Assembly: GCF_002750975.1 (NCBI RefSeq)
Contig: NZ_PEJS01000002.1
Coordinates: forward strand, 248,001-312,000
Reading direction: 5' to 3'
Length of the DNA stretch: 64,000 nt
Source: Stenotrophomonas indicatrix
GTDB lineage: Bacteria; Pseudomonadota; Gammaproteobacteria; Xanthomonadales; Xanthomonadaceae
Shown here piece after piece: positions 48,687 through 59,796 of this stretch (the first letter of the stretch is position 1; the number at the start of each line of letters is the position of its first letter). A program made the position numbers and the translations under genes. The notes below the pieces were generated by a model. It did not search any database and was not told the origin of the DNA. It saw only the letters and a list, made by a program, of their open reading frames with translations.

Positions 48687-48983
48687 TCAGCCGCCGATGC
48701 AATCGTCGACTTTGCCCGCTTCGAAGCAGAACACCACATTCATCGCGGTCAGCGAGCTGGCGAGGTGTTTCTGCAGGCCGTCGCGAACGCGGCGAAGCTC
48801 CTCCACCGGGGCGAGCGAGTCGATCTTCATGCAGTCCTTCTCACCCAAGGCCGCATCCAGACCGATGCTGGAGAGGGCCTTGGCCGGCGATTCGGCGAAG
48901 CGTTCGCGGAAGGCTGTATCGTTGATGAGGTTGTCCAGCAGTACGCCGGCATCTTCAGCGGAAAGGCGGGGGTCGGTAGCCAT
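48687..48983 (-). CDS. NHLP/Nif11-like precursor peptide ending in Gly-Gly (putative modified peptide)
   Basis: This is a 98-residue peptide gene between the cyclase-like gene (7-bp gap, convergent) and the SagB-like gene (divergent). Residues 10-45 (DAGVLLDNLINDTAFRERFA, SPAKALSSIGL) look like a nitrile-hydratase- or Nif11-type leader used by RiPP precursors. The tail is MNVVFCFEAGKVDDCIGG with Cys86, Cys95 and a terminal Gly-Gly; Cys51 lies before it. There is no signal peptide. An in-frame ATG at 48992 would add three residues. Gene content matches my memory of a family called putative modified peptide in Xanthomonadaceae. The final structure is unknown. Confidence 0.8.
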   Translation of the reverse strand: MATDPRLSAEDAGVLLDNLINDTAFRERFAESPAKALSSIGLDAALGEKDCMKIDSLAPVEELRRVRDGLQKHLASSLTAMNVVFCFEAGKVDDCIGG

Positions 48984-49044
48984 GTCGATCATCCAGAGTA
49001 GAACTTACGGTATCGGCCACCACCGCTCGGCATTTAGGGCGATG

Positions 49045-49057
49045 TGTGCATTGCACA
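49045..49057. promoter_or_regulatory. Palindrome in the divergent promoter of the peptide and dehydrogenase genes
   Basis: TGTGCA-T-TGCACA is a perfect inverted repeat in the 147-bp space between the two divergent starts (48983 and 49131). It is a plausible operator for joint control. No regulator gene lies next to it. Confidence 0.5.
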
Positions 49058-49130
49058 GAAGCGCCTCCACAGTACCGCGGCCGTTGCGGGCAACCCGCAT
49101 ACTACGGTTTCCACTGGTGGATGATGAAAG

Positions 49131-50306
49131 ATGCAGATCCGACGTTGCGCTATCGTGATGTTCGAACCCCGCAGCGAGGTCTCGCTGGACCTCTCCCTGC
49201 TGCTGCAGGGCCAGGCGGGACTGGTAACGCGCATGCATTGGCAGGCCCTTGCCGCCCATCTGGACGCACCCGTGGAGGTGAGCATCGAGGAAATCGATGT
49301 GCTGGGCCGCATCGAGCCGGATCGTTGGGTGGAACCTGCACAGGCCGGCCTCGAAGGCACTGCGCTGGCACGCCTGCTGGAGATCGGTCTGGTGATCAGC
49401 CAGGAGCCAGGTGAGGCTTCGCATCGTGACCGCGACCAGCGCGTGCGCGACGCCAACTGGTGGCCGCTGTCGGCGTTGCAGCACCGGATGGGACGCTGGG
49501 GCGGCATCAACAGCGCGCGTGAGATGCGCGAGCACAAGCTGGTCACGGCGCAGGATCTGCATGCCAGGTTCGGTGCACCGCCCGCCGCAGTGGATGCGCC
49601 CGGTACCGACCCCTTGATGTTGCCCGATACACCTGACGATGCGCGCGACGAGCTGCTGCGAAAGCGTGCAACCTGCCGAAACTTCGACGCGCAGCGCACG
49701 TTGGCGCTGCCGCTGTTGGCGCAGGTACTCAAGCGGACCGTGCAGGCACACGCCGCATTGCGGCCGGGGGATGGCATGGAGTTCCTGAAGAAGCACATTC
49801 CTTCCGGCGGCGGTCTGCATCCGTTGGAAACCTATGTGGTCGCCCTGGCTGTCGACGGTCTTGCGCCGGGCGTCTATCACTACCATCCGCTGGAACACGC
49901 GTTGCGACCGGTCGCCGTTGCCACCGACGACCTGCGCACCTTGATGCTGGGTTTTGTGTCCGGGCAGGACTGGTTCGCCGACGCCCCGCTGCACCTCATC
50001 CAGGTGGCACGCTTCCCACGCAGCTTCTGGAAATACCGCCACCATCCAAAGGCCTACCGGGCGGTGCTGCTTGATGCGGGGCACCTGTCGCAACAATGGA
50101 TGCTGTCAGCCACCGAGCTTGGACTGGCCGCTTATGTGACCGCGGCGATCAACGAGATCGACGTGGAGAAGGCGCTGGGGCTGGATGGCATCGATGCCAG
50201 CCCGGTGATGATATGCGGCCTGGGGTGGCGCGCGGACGCGCAGGTCACCAGTGAATTCGACCCGCTGCAGCAGGTCTGGCGCGGGAATCCGGCTCTGCAA
50301 CCTTGA
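49131..50306 (+). CDS. SagB-like FMN dehydrogenase (putative peptide maturation dehydrogenase)
   Basis: This 391-residue protein has a nitroreductase/SagB fold in its second half. FMN-binding motifs are RKRATCRNF (177-185), SGGGLHPLETYVV (225-237), the SagB hallmark GVYHYHPLEH (247-256), then LLDAGHLSQQWMLSATELGL. Residues 1-160 form a separate N-terminal domain with DANWWPLSALQHRM, typical of the stand-alone peptide-maturation branch. SagB enzymes oxidise azolines to azoles in thiazole/oxazole peptides. No YcaO cyclodehydratase is seen here, so the substrate bond may differ. It is divergent from the precursor gene. Confidence 0.85.
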   Translation: MQIRRCAIVMFEPRSEVSLDLSLLLQGQAGLVTRMHWQALAAHLDAPVEVSIEEIDVLGRIEPDRWVEPAQAGLEGTALARLLEIGLVISQEPGEASHRDRDQRVRDANWWPLSALQHRMGRWGGINSAREMREHKLVTAQDLHARFGAPPAAVDAPGTDPLMLPDTPDDARDELLRKRATCRNFDAQRTLALPLLAQVLKRTVQAHAALRPGDGMEFLKKHIPSGGGLHPLETYVVALAVDGLAPGVYHYHPLEHALRPVAVATDDLRTLMLGFVSGQDWFADAPLHLIQVARFPRSFWKYRHHPKAYRAVLLDAGHLSQQWMLSATELGLAAYVTAAINEIDVEKALGLDGIDASPVMICGLGWRADAQVTSEFDPLQQVWRGNPALQP

Positions 50307-50323
50307 CCTCGTGGCAGCAGGTA

Positions 50324-50342
50324 GGCCGGGCAACGCCCGGCC
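50324..50342. terminator. Hairpin between the dehydrogenase and mccA-type genes
   Basis: GGCCGGGC-AAC-GCCCGGCC sits between two convergent stop codons. It starts with GTAG, so it is also a short REP-like element. There is no T-run. Confidence 0.5.
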
Positions 50343-50351
50343 CACCCTCCA

Positions 50352-52352
<2,001 letters not shown>

Positions 52353-52360
52353 GGCACAGG

Positions 52361-53971
52361 TCACATGCGGAACACGCCGAAGCGCGTCTGCTGCGGGGGA
52401 GCGTTGAGGCTGGCCGACAGGGCCAGGGCCAGTACCCGGCGGGTATCGACCGGATCGATCACGCCGTCGTCCCACAGGCGCGCACTGGCGTAGTACGGGT
52501 GGCCCTGCTGCTCGAACTGGTCGCGGATCGGTGCCTTGAACGCATCCTCTTCCTCGCCCGGCCACTGCCCGCCCTTGGCTTCGATGCCATCACGCTTGAC
52601 CGTGGCCAGCACGCTGGCGGCCTGTTCTCCGCCCATCACGCCGATGCGTGCGTTCGGCCACATCCACAGGAAATTGGGCGAGTACGCACGGCCGCACATG
52701 CCGTAGTTGCCGGCACCGAACGAACCACCGATCACCACGGTGAACTTGGGTACCTTGGCGCAGGCCACCGCCATCACCAGCTTGGCCCCGTCCTTGGCGA
52801 TGCCACCCTGTTCGTATTTGCGGCCGACCATGAAGCCGGTGATGTTCTGCAGGAACACCAGCGGAATGTTGCGCTGGGTGCACAGCTCGATGAAGTGCGC
52901 GCCCTTCAGCGCGGACTCGGAGAACAGGATGCCGTTGTTGGCGATGATGCCGATCGGATAGCCGTGCAGATGGGCGAAGCCGGTGACCAGCGTTGCGCCA
53001 TAGCGCGGCTTGAACTCGTCAAAGCGCGAGCCGTCGACCAGTCGCGCGATCACTTCGCGCACGTCGTAGGGCTTGCGCGTATCGGCCGGGATCACCCCGT
53101 ACAGTTCGTGTGCCGACAGCAGCGGTTCTTCCACCGGCTGCAGCGCCATCGCCGCTTCGGGCTTGCGCCAGTTGAGCTGGGCGATGATCGCGCGCACCCG
53201 TGCCAACGCCTGCAGGTCGTTGTCGGCCATGTGGTCGGCCACACCGGAAATGCGCGTGTGCACGTCGGCACCGCCCAGTTCTTCGGCCGTCACCACTTCA
53301 CCGGTGGCCGCCTTCACCAGCGGCGGGCCGCCGAGGAAGATGGTGCCCTGCTCGCGCACGATCACCGTCTCGTCGCTCATCGCCGGCACGTAGGCACCAC
53401 CGGCGGTGCAGCTGCCCATCACGCAGGCGATCTGCGGGATGCCCTGCGCGGAGAGATTGGCCTGGTTGTAGAAGATGCGGCCGAAATGGTCGCGGTCCGG
53501 GAACACCTCGTCCTGCAGCGGCAGGAAGGCGCCACCGGAATCGACCAGGTAGATGCACGGCAGGTGGTTCTGCTCGGCGATCTCCTGCGCGCGCAGGTGT
53601 TTCTTCACTGTCACCGGGTAATAGGTGCCGCCCTTGACCGTGGCATCGTTGGCCACGATCACGCACTCCACGCCGCTCACCCGGCCAATGCCTGCGACCA
53701 CGCCGGCGGCGGGCACGGCATCGTCGTACATGCCGTGCGCGGCCAGCGGTGCGATCTCCAGGAACGCGCTGCCCGGGTCGAGCAGCGCATCGATGCGGTC
53801 ACGCACCAGCAGCTTGCCGCGTGCGGTGTGCTTGGCCCGCGCCGCCTCGCTGCCACCCAGGGCGGTGCGGGCGAGGGTGGCGTGCAGGTCGTCGACTACG
53901 GCCTGCATCGCCGCGCGGTTGCTTTCAAACGTTTCGCTGCCCGGTTGCAGCTGGCTGCCTAGGATGCTCAT
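52361..53971 (-). CDS. liuB: Methylcrotonyl-CoA carboxylase, carboxyltransferase (beta) subunit
   Basis: This is a 536-residue carboxyltransferase. [56 protein letters not shown], and the acyl-CoA/carboxybiotin site motifs [16 protein letters not shown] and [16 protein letters not shown] identify the methylcrotonyl or geranyl branch. It is co-directional with liuA (8-bp gap) upstream and liuD (8-bp gap) downstream. Together they catalyse isovaleryl-CoA to methylglutaconyl-CoA. Confidence 0.95.
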   Translation of the reverse strand: MSILGSQLQPGSETFESNRAAMQAVVDDLHATLARTALGGSEAARAKHTARGKLLVRDRIDALLDPGSAFLEIAPLAAHGMYDDAVPAAGVVAGIGRVSGVECVIVANDATVKGGTYYPVTVKKHLRAQEIAEQNHLPCIYLVDSGGAFLPLQDEVFPDRDHFGRIFYNQANLSAQGIPQIACVMGSCTAGGAYVPAMSDETVIVREQGTIFLGGPPLVKAATGEVVTAEELGGADVHTRISGVADHMADNDLQALARVRAIIAQLNWRKPEAAMALQPVEEPLLSAHELYGVIPADTRKPYDVREVIARLVDGSRFDEFKPRYGATLVTGFAHLHGYPIGIIANNGILFSESALKGAHFIELCTQRNIPLVFLQNITGFMVGRKYEQGGIAKDGAKLVMAVACAKVPKFTVVIGGSFGAGNYGMCGRAYSPNFLWMWPNARIGVMGGEQAASVLATVKRDGIEAKGGQWPGEEEDAFKAPIRDQFEQQGHPYYASARLWDDGVIDPVDTRRVLALALSASLNAPPQQTRFGVFRM

Positions 53972-53979
53972 GGGGTGCC

Positions 53980-55143
53980 TTACAGGGTGCGCTGGAACAG
54001 TTCGCGGCCGATCAGCATGCGGCGGATCTCCGAGGTGCCGGCGCCGATTTCATACAGCTTGGCGTCGCGCCACAAGCGGCCGGTCGGGTATTCATTGATG
54101 TAGCCGTTGCCGCCGAGGATCTGGATCGCCTGGCCGGTCAGCCACGTTGCCTTCTCGGCGGCGTACAGGATCGCGCCGGCCGCATCCTGGCGGGTGGTAC
54201 GGCCCTGGTCGCAGGCGCGCGCCACGGCATACACATAGGCGCGGCAGGCACCCAGGCCCACGTACATGTCGGCGATCTTGGCCTGGATCAGCTGGAAGCT
54301 GCCGATCGGCTCACCGAACTGGTGGCGTTCGTGCACGTACGGCATGACCACGTCCATGGCTGCAGCCATCAGGCCCAGCGGGCCGCCGGACAGCACCACG
54401 CGCTCGTAGTCCAGGCCGGACATCAGCACGCGCACGCCGCCGCCGACCGCGCCCAGCACGTTTTCTTCGGGAATCTCGCAGTCCTGGAACACCAGTTCGC
54501 AGGTGGGCGAGGAGCGCATGCCCAGCTTGTCCAGCTTCTGCGCGGTGGAGAAACCCTTCATGCCCTTCTCGACCAGGAACGCGGTGATGCCCTTGGCGCC
54601 GGCTTCGACATCGGTCTTGGCGTACACCACCAGCACGTCGGCGTCGGGGCCGTTGGTGATCCACATCTTGTTGCCGTTGAGCACGTAGCGGTCGCCGCGC
54701 TTGTCCGCGCGCAGCTTCATCGACACCACGTCCGAACCCGCACCCGGTTCGCTCATCGCCAGCGCGCCGACCTTGGCGCCGCTGCACAGGTCCGGCAGGA
54801 AGCGCTGCTTCTGCGCTTCGGTGCCGTTCTTGCGCAGCTGGTTCACGCACAGGTTCGAGTGCGCGCCGTAGGACAGGGCGATGCCGCCGGAGGCGCGGGA
54901 GATTTCTTCCATCGCCACCACGTGGGCCAGGTAGCCCATGCCGGTGCCGCCGTATTCTTCTTCCACGGTCAGGCCCAGCAGGCCCTGTTCGCCCAACTTG
55001 GGCCATAGTGCCAACGGGAACTGGTTGGTTGCATCGGCCTCGGCCGCGAGCGGCGCGATCTCGGCAGCGGCAAAATGGGCCACGCTCTGGCGCAGCAGGT
55101 CGATATCTTCGCCGAGGTCGAAGTTCAGGGATGGCACGTGCAT
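53980..55143 (-). CDS. liuA: Isovaleryl-CoA dehydrogenase
   Basis: This is a 387-residue FAD acyl-CoA dehydrogenase. It has [51 protein letters not shown] and [20 protein letters not shown], all characteristic of isovaleryl-CoA dehydrogenase. In this branch the catalytic glutamate is the one in GLDYERV, and the C-terminal [17 protein letters not shown] agrees. The start at 55143 follows GTGGAG. It is first gene of the liuA-liuB-liuD operon and divergent from a TetR gene. Its electrons would go through ETF to the ETF-QO at 12349. Confidence 0.95.
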   Translation of the reverse strand: MHVPSLNFDLGEDIDLLRQSVAHFAAAEIAPLAAEADATNQFPLALWPKLGEQGLLGLTVEEEYGGTGMGYLAHVVAMEEISRASGGIALSYGAHSNLCVNQLRKNGTEAQKQRFLPDLCSGAKVGALAMSEPGAGSDVVSMKLRADKRGDRYVLNGNKMWITNGPDADVLVVYAKTDVEAGAKGITAFLVEKGMKGFSTAQKLDKLGMRSSPTCELVFQDCEIPEENVLGAVGGGVRVLMSGLDYERVVLSGGPLGLMAAAMDVVMPYVHERHQFGEPIGSFQLIQAKIADMYVGLGACRAYVYAVARACDQGRTTRQDAAGAILYAAEKATWLTGQAIQILGGNGYINEYPTGRLWRDAKLYEIGAGTSEIRRMLIGRELFQRTL

Positions 55144-55275
55144 TGCGATGGCTCCACGAGGGAAGGTGGGGAATGGACGCACCCGGAAGGGGAAGCAGGC
55201 GGCTGTTCACAGCAGCGGCCCGCGCGGGCGATTGGACCCCAGCGTAGCGGGGTTCGGGTAAGAAGTGAATACAAA

Positions 55276-55288
55276 TTCAAAAATTGAA
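55276..55288. promoter_or_regulatory. AT-rich palindrome between the TetR gene and the liu operon
   Basis: TTCAA-AAA-TTGAA is a perfect inverted repeat in the only AT-rich patch of this intergenic space (GAATACAAATTCAAAAATTG). It lies 15 bp before the TetR ATG. It is a plausible operator for the TetR protein at both divergent promoters. Confidence 0.5.
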
Positions 55289-55302
55289 ACCAGACTCAGA
55301 AC

Positions 55303-55911
55303 ATGGCCTACAAACGCTCAGCATTGATGGAAGAACGCCTGGCCGGGGCCCGTGAACGGATCCTGCTGGCCACCCGCGAACTGGTCGCCACCGGCGGCTG
55401 GCGCAACGCGCCGGTAACCGCCGTGGCCACCCAGGCCGGGGTCTCCACCGGCCTGATCTACCGCCACTTCCCGTCCAAGGCCGAGCTGTTCGTGGAAGTG
55501 CTCAACGCTGCCGTGGCCCATGAGGTGGCGATCATGGAGCGCATCGCCAGTGCGCCGCAGCCGGCCAGCGTGCGCCTGCGCCAGGCCATCACCGCCTTCG
55601 TGCGCCGTGCCCTGGCCGGCCCGGGCCTGGCCCATGCCTTCATCGTCGAACCGGTGGACCCGGACGTGGAAGCCGAGCGCATGCGCGGCCGCCGTGCCTT
55701 CGGTGACGTGTTCCTGCGCCTGGTGGAAGAGGGCGTGGCGGCCGGTGAACTGCCGGCACAGGACGCGCACGCTGCCGCCGCCTGCCTGGTGGGTGCCTTC
55801 ACCGAAGCGATGGTGGGCCCGACCGCACCCAGCCGCGAAGCGCACCGCGACGAGGACGCACTGGTCGAGGCCATCTGCAGTTTCTGCCTGCGGGCTGTTG
55901 GCGCAGGGTGA
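55303..55911 (+). CDS. TetR-family regulator, probably of the divergent leucine-degradation operon
   Basis: This 202-residue regulator has an N-terminal TetR helix-turn-helix (RILLATRELVATGGWRNAPV, TAVATQAGVSTGLIYRHFPS, KAELF) and an all-helical ligand domain with a TetR_C-like tail. The start at 55303 gives MAYKRSALMEERLAGARERI. It is divergent from liuA with 159 bp between starts, the usual place of a local repressor. Leucine-degradation operons are known to be run by MerR-type LiuR or TetR-type LiuQ regulators; this could be a LiuQ-like protein, which is inference. Confidence 0.9.
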   Translation: MAYKRSALMEERLAGARERILLATRELVATGGWRNAPVTAVATQAGVSTGLIYRHFPSKAELFVEVLNAAVAHEVAIMERIASAPQPASVRLRQAITAFVRRALAGPGLAHAFIVEPVDPDVEAERMRGRRAFGDVFLRLVEEGVAAGELPAQDAHAAAACLVGAFTEAMVGPTAPSREAHRDEDALVEAICSFCLRAVGAG

Positions 55912-56116
55912 TGCCGCCGTTGCGCGTGCCGGGCGGCTTCTGCCGCGCTTCGCGCTCGCCGGGCGCGGTCCGGCGCCACCCGCACGCGGTCACGGCCGCA
56001 TGCTGCGCCGCACCAGCCGTGATGCCTGTTGTCGTGCGTGGCGTGCGTTCTATACTCGGCCCATCACGCAGTCGCTCAGCCGTGGTCCAACGACTATCAG
56101 CCAGGGGTAACGAAGA

Positions 56117-56635
56117 GTGCGGAATTACGATCTGGAGTTCCTGAAACGCTTCTCCATGGTGATCGCGCTGTTGATGGCCATCACCCTCGGTCTGATCCTG
56201 CTGGCCGCGTTCATCCACACCCGGATTCCGCCCGAGGTGTCGCCCACCGCCGCCAAACGCACTGAACAGCGCATCTCGCCCACTGGCGCGGTATACGCCG
56301 GCAGCACCGGCGCCGCCGCGCAGGCCGCGGCCAAGGCCGCAGCGCTGGCCAAGGCCGCCTCGCAGGTGGCCTACGGCGGTACCAAGGACGGCAAGGTGAT
56401 CTTCGACAACCTGTGCACCGCCTGCCATACCACTGGCGTGGGCATGGCGCCGACGCTGGACCACTCGCACTGGGACAAGCGCCTGGCGCAGGGCAAGGAC
56501 ACCCTCTACAAGCACGCCATCGAGGGCTACACCGGCCCCGACGGCGGCATCATGCCGCCCAAGGGCGGCAACCCGGCGCTCACCGAGGAGCAGATCCACG
56601 CCACCGTGGACTGGATGCTGGGCAATCTGAAGTAG
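56117..56635 (+). CDS. Membrane-anchored cytochrome c5
   Basis: This 172-residue monohaem cytochrome starts at GTG 56117 (MRNYDLEFLKRFSMV). An N-terminal membrane anchor (ALLMAITLGLILLAAFIHT) is followed by an Ala-rich linker (60-88) and a cytochrome c5 domain. Haem attachment is CTACH (Cys100, Cys103, His104), and the axial Met lies in GGIMPPKGGNPAL. It probably carries electrons from the bc1 complex to an oxidase. It is monocistronic, with three REP elements downstream. Confidence 0.92.
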   Translation: MRNYDLEFLKRFSMVIALLMAITLGLILLAAFIHTRIPPEVSPTAAKRTEQRISPTGAVYAGSTGAAAQAAAKAAALAKAASQVAYGGTKDGKVIFDNLCTACHTTGVGMAPTLDHSHWDKRLAQGKDTLYKHAIEGYTGPDGGIMPPKGGNPALTEEQIHATVDWMLGNLK

Positions 56636-56656
56636 CGGACGCCGCCGCGTCCGCTG

Positions 56657-56768
56657 GTAGTGCCGGCCGCTGGCCGGCAGCCTCATGATCTTTGGTAGTG
56701 CCGGCCGCTGGCCGGCAGCCACGCATCGCATGAAGGTCATGAGGTTGCCGGCCAGCGGCCGGCACTAC
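56657..56768. repeat. Three SMAG-like palindromes in a row
   Basis: Two direct GTAGTGCCGGCCGCTGGCCG copies (from 56657 and about 56696) are followed by one inverted copy ending at 56768. They fill the gap between the cytochrome c5 and exonuclease genes. Confidence 0.92.
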
Positions 56769-56874
56769 CCGGCTTTGCCCACCGAGGCCTGATCGCCCCT
56801 ATGCCCCCGCTGCGCAGGCGGGGTTTCGCATTTCGGGGTTAGTCTGTGCGCCTCTTCCGTGGAGTCGTCTGTCG

Positions 56875-58314
56875 ATGCGTCGCCGTTCCCTCGCCCTTGC
56901 CCTGTCCCTGCTGATGCCGGCATCCGCTTTCGCCCAGGCCCAGCCACAGGTTGCGCCGACCTCGGCGCCTGCGCCACGCAGCCCAGCCACCGTCACCCTG
57001 GCCGCCGCGCCGGCCGACTGGCGTGCACTGGATGGGCAGCACGTGCGCATCGCCGCGCCGCTCACCCTGGCCGGCACCGATGGCCTGGAACGCTTCGGCC
57101 AGCTCACCGTCGCCTTCGATGGTCGCCTGTGGCAGCCGACCGAAGTGGCCGCGCCCGGCAGTGCCGGGATCGAACAGGTGATGGCCGACAACCAGCGCCG
57201 CCGCCTGCTGCTGGACGATGGCAGCGATATGCGTGATCCGGCCAGCGTCGCCTACCTGCCGGGCAACCCGGTGCTGCGTACCGGCATGCAGCTGCGCAAC
57301 GTGGAAGGCACCGTGCGCGTGGACGCGCAGGGCCGGCCCAGCCTGCAGGTGGATGGTGTACTGAAGCTGCCGGACCTGCAGCGCCCGGCCGTGCCGAGCG
57401 TGCCCGGCCGCCTGCACATCGCTGCGTTCAACCTGGAGAATTTCTTCAATGGTGACGGCAAGGGCGGTGGGTTCCCGACCCTGCGCGGCGCACGCACGCT
57501 GGACGAGCACAAGGCGCAGGTCGGCAAGCTGGTCGCCACCGTCAACGCGCTGGGCGCCGACATCGCCGCGCTGATGGAACTGGAGAACGACGGTTACGGC
57601 CCGCAGTCGGCCATCGCCGAACTGGTGGATGCGCTCAATGCCGGCCTCGCCGCAGACAAACAGTGGGCGTTCGTCGATGCCGGCCAAGGCCCCGGCAGCA
57701 ATCCGATCCGCGTCGGCATCATCTACCGCAAGAGCGAATTCAAGCCGCTCGGCACGCCGCTGACCAAGCTCGACGGCCCCTTCGTCGAACACAGCCGTGC
57801 GCCGCTGGCACAGGCCTTCCAGAGCAAGGGCGGGCCGTTCATGGTGGTTGCCAACCACTTCAAGTCCAAGGGCTGCCGCGATGCCAGCGGCGCCGACGCC
57901 GACCGCAATGACGGGCAGGGTTGCTGGAACGCCACCCGCGTGGAATCGGCCAGGCAGCTCAACACCTGGGTGCAGGCCGAAGCCGCGCGCCTGAAGGTGA
58001 AGGACGTGGTGCTGATGGGCGATTTCAACGCCTACGCTATGGAAGATCCGATCCGCACCCTGCACGACCTCGGCTGGCAGGATGCCTTCAAGGTGGCCAA
58101 GGTCGAACAGCCCTACAGCTACGTCTACAACGGCTACACCGGCCGCCTCGATCATGCGCTGCTCAGCCCGACCATGGCCAAGCGCCTCGCCGGCGCCGCC
58201 GAGTGGCACAGCAATGCCGACGAGCAGGACGCCAGCGGTTACCAGGGCCGCAACGTGCAGGGCCCGTGGCGCAGCTCCGACCACGACCCGCTGCTGCTGG
58301 GCTTCGATCGCTGA
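56875..58314 (+). CDS. ExeM/NucH-type exported endonuclease/exonuclease/phosphatase
   Basis: This is a 479-residue secreted nuclease-like protein. A signal peptide ends at ASAFAQAQ. Residues 40-175 form a beta-rich domain typical of ExeM/NucH (LDGQHVRIAAPLTLAGTDGL, LRTGMQLRNVEGTV). From about 180 on is an EEP catalytic domain: IAAFNLENFFNGDGKGGG, MELENDGYG, VVANHFKSKG, VLMGDFNAYAMEDPI and SSDHDPLLLGF give the metal-binding Asn, Glu, Asp and His. It probably degrades extracellular DNA for phosphate or biofilm turnover. It stands alone. Confidence 0.93.
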   Translation: MRRRSLALALSLLMPASAFAQAQPQVAPTSAPAPRSPATVTLAAAPADWRALDGQHVRIAAPLTLAGTDGLERFGQLTVAFDGRLWQPTEVAAPGSAGIEQVMADNQRRRLLLDDGSDMRDPASVAYLPGNPVLRTGMQLRNVEGTVRVDAQGRPSLQVDGVLKLPDLQRPAVPSVPGRLHIAAFNLENFFNGDGKGGGFPTLRGARTLDEHKAQVGKLVATVNALGADIAALMELENDGYGPQSAIAELVDALNAGLAADKQWAFVDAGQGPGSNPIRVGIIYRKSEFKPLGTPLTKLDGPFVEHSRAPLAQAFQSKGGPFMVVANHFKSKGCRDASGADADRNDGQGCWNATRVESARQLNTWVQAEAARLKVKDVVLMGDFNAYAMEDPIRTLHDLGWQDAFKVAKVEQPYSYVYNGYTGRLDHALLSPTMAKRLAGAAEWHSNADEQDASGYQGRNVQGPWRSSDHDPLLLGFDR

Positions 58315-58361
58315 GTGGGTGCCCGGCCGGCCCTGTGCGGACCGGCCGGACGGCCTGCTGC

Positions 58362-58739
58362 TCATCGCCAGTAGTAGCGCTCGATGCGGAAGGTTGCACG
58401 GCAGCCGTTGTCGACCCAGATTGTGCCGCGGTCCACGCCCCAGTCGCGTCCCTGCAGGCAGGAGGCATGTGACTCGCGGTTGATCAGGTGCACGCTGTCC
58501 TTCTGTGAGACCTGTACATGGCAATGCGCGCGACGCTGGTCGCGGCTGCTGCAGCTCACCACTTCCGAGCTTGAATCGCCGCGATGGGTTTGTACGGGGC
58601 GCGGATAGGCGGGATAGCGCGGATAGGCCGGTTCATGTGATGGATTGCCGATCCCGCCGCTGAAATCGGGATAGCCTCCGATGCTGCTGCAACCGGTCAG
58701 GGTTGCGGCCAGCAGCATGAGAGCGCACACGTGTTTCAT
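58362..58739 (-). CDS. DUF3011 lipoprotein
   Basis: This 125-residue protein starts at ATG 58739, with GGAGAG 9 nt upstream (the preceding GTG in frame is less likely). The lipobox is TLTGC. A Pro/Tyr-rich linker (EPAYPRYPAYPRPVQ) leads into a DUF3011 domain with SEVVSCSSRDQRRAHCHV, HASCLQGRDWGVDRGTIWVD and NGCRATF, including conserved cysteines likely to form disulphides. It is probably an envelope or lectin-like protein; the function is unknown. Confidence 0.88.
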   Translation of the reverse strand: MKHVCALMLLAATLTGCSSIGGYPDFSGGIGNPSHEPAYPRYPAYPRPVQTHRGDSSSEVVSCSSRDQRRAHCHVQVSQKDSVHLINRESHASCLQGRDWGVDRGTIWVDNGCRATFRIERYYWR

Positions 58740-58895
58740 CACATTCTCTCCAGATGCAGGTCCGGTCGAGTCTAGGCAGCGGGATGCCCATCACGACGGA
58801 ACTGCACTGTGAGCGGCGTCAACGTATCAATCGAAATGCGCAGCAGGATCGGAATCTTCTGCACCGGCTATCGGCAACGGCGCGAACTGTGCGCA

Positions 58896-59753
58896 TCAAC
58901 CCAGCGCGATCAGGGTGATCGCGACTACCGCCAGCGCCAGTCCGAGGCGGTTCCACCGGCTCATAGGCTCGCCGAAGGCGAATACGCCAACCAGCGCACC
59001 CAGCACCACCACGCCGATGTTCATGCCGGCGAACACGGTGGCCGGGCTGTCCGGCATCGACTGGTGCGCATGCACATAGAAAAGAATGTTGCCGCCGTTG
59101 AGCAGGCCCAGCAGTGCACCCGCACCCAGGTTGCGCCAGGCCAGGCGGCTGCGCCCACTGAAATGCCGCCACAACTGCAGCGCCAGCATCAGCACGAAGG
59201 CCACGCTGAAACTGGCCAGCACCGCGGCCATCGACGGTGTGCCCGACAGCGCCACCTGCTTGAGCAGCACGTCGACCACCGCGAAGCCGGCCCATACGCC
59301 CAGCAGCCAGCCCCAGCCGCCGGCGGAAGCGGCCACTGCCGGGCCGCGCGGACGCAGGCTGATGGCCACCATCGCCAGCAGGCCCAGGCCCAGCCCAACC
59401 AGCTTCCACGTACTGGCGCTCTGGCCAAAGAACAGGAACGCCGCCGCCAGCGACAGCAGCAGCGACAAGCGCTGCGCCACATCACTGCGGACGATGCCGG
59501 CCACCGCCACCGCGCGGCCCAGCACCAGGAAGATCGAGGGCAGCACCACCGCCAGCGCCAGCAATGACAGCCACGGCGCATGCGGTCCGCGCAGTGCGTC
59601 CAGTGGCGGCTGCAGCACCACCGCCGTCATCGTCGCGGCCACCAGGTAGTTCCAGGTCACCATCTGCGCAACGTCCAGCTGGCGACGGCCAGCCAGCTTC
59701 AACAACACCGAAACCAGCACACTGCAGATCACGGCCAGGGACAGGTAGAGCAT
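58896..59753 (-). CDS. EamA/DMT-superfamily transporter
   Basis: This is a 285-residue inner-membrane protein with about ten hydrophobic segments in two EamA halves. The first opens with MLYLSLAVICSVLVSVLLKL. The second holds LLGVWAGFAVVDVLLKQVAL and NLGAGALLGLLNGGNILFYV. The end (GEPMSRWNRLGLALAVVAIT) is typical of the drug/metabolite transporter group. The substrate is not deducible. It is divergent from the hydrolase gene at 59797 (43-bp gap), so their promoters overlap. Confidence 0.88.
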   Translation of the reverse strand: MLYLSLAVICSVLVSVLLKLAGRRQLDVAQMVTWNYLVAATMTAVVLQPPLDALRGPHAPWLSLLALAVVLPSIFLVLGRAVAVAGIVRSDVAQRLSLLLSLAAAFLFFGQSASTWKLVGLGLGLLAMVAISLRPRGPAVAASAGGWGWLLGVWAGFAVVDVLLKQVALSGTPSMAAVLASFSVAFVLMLALQLWRHFSGRSRLAWRNLGAGALLGLLNGGNILFYVHAHQSMPDSPATVFAGMNIGVVVLGALVGVFAFGEPMSRWNRLGLALAVVAITLIALG

Positions 59754-59796
59754 GGGGCGGGCACAGGGCAGCGGCGGGGGACGCTATCATGGTGCC

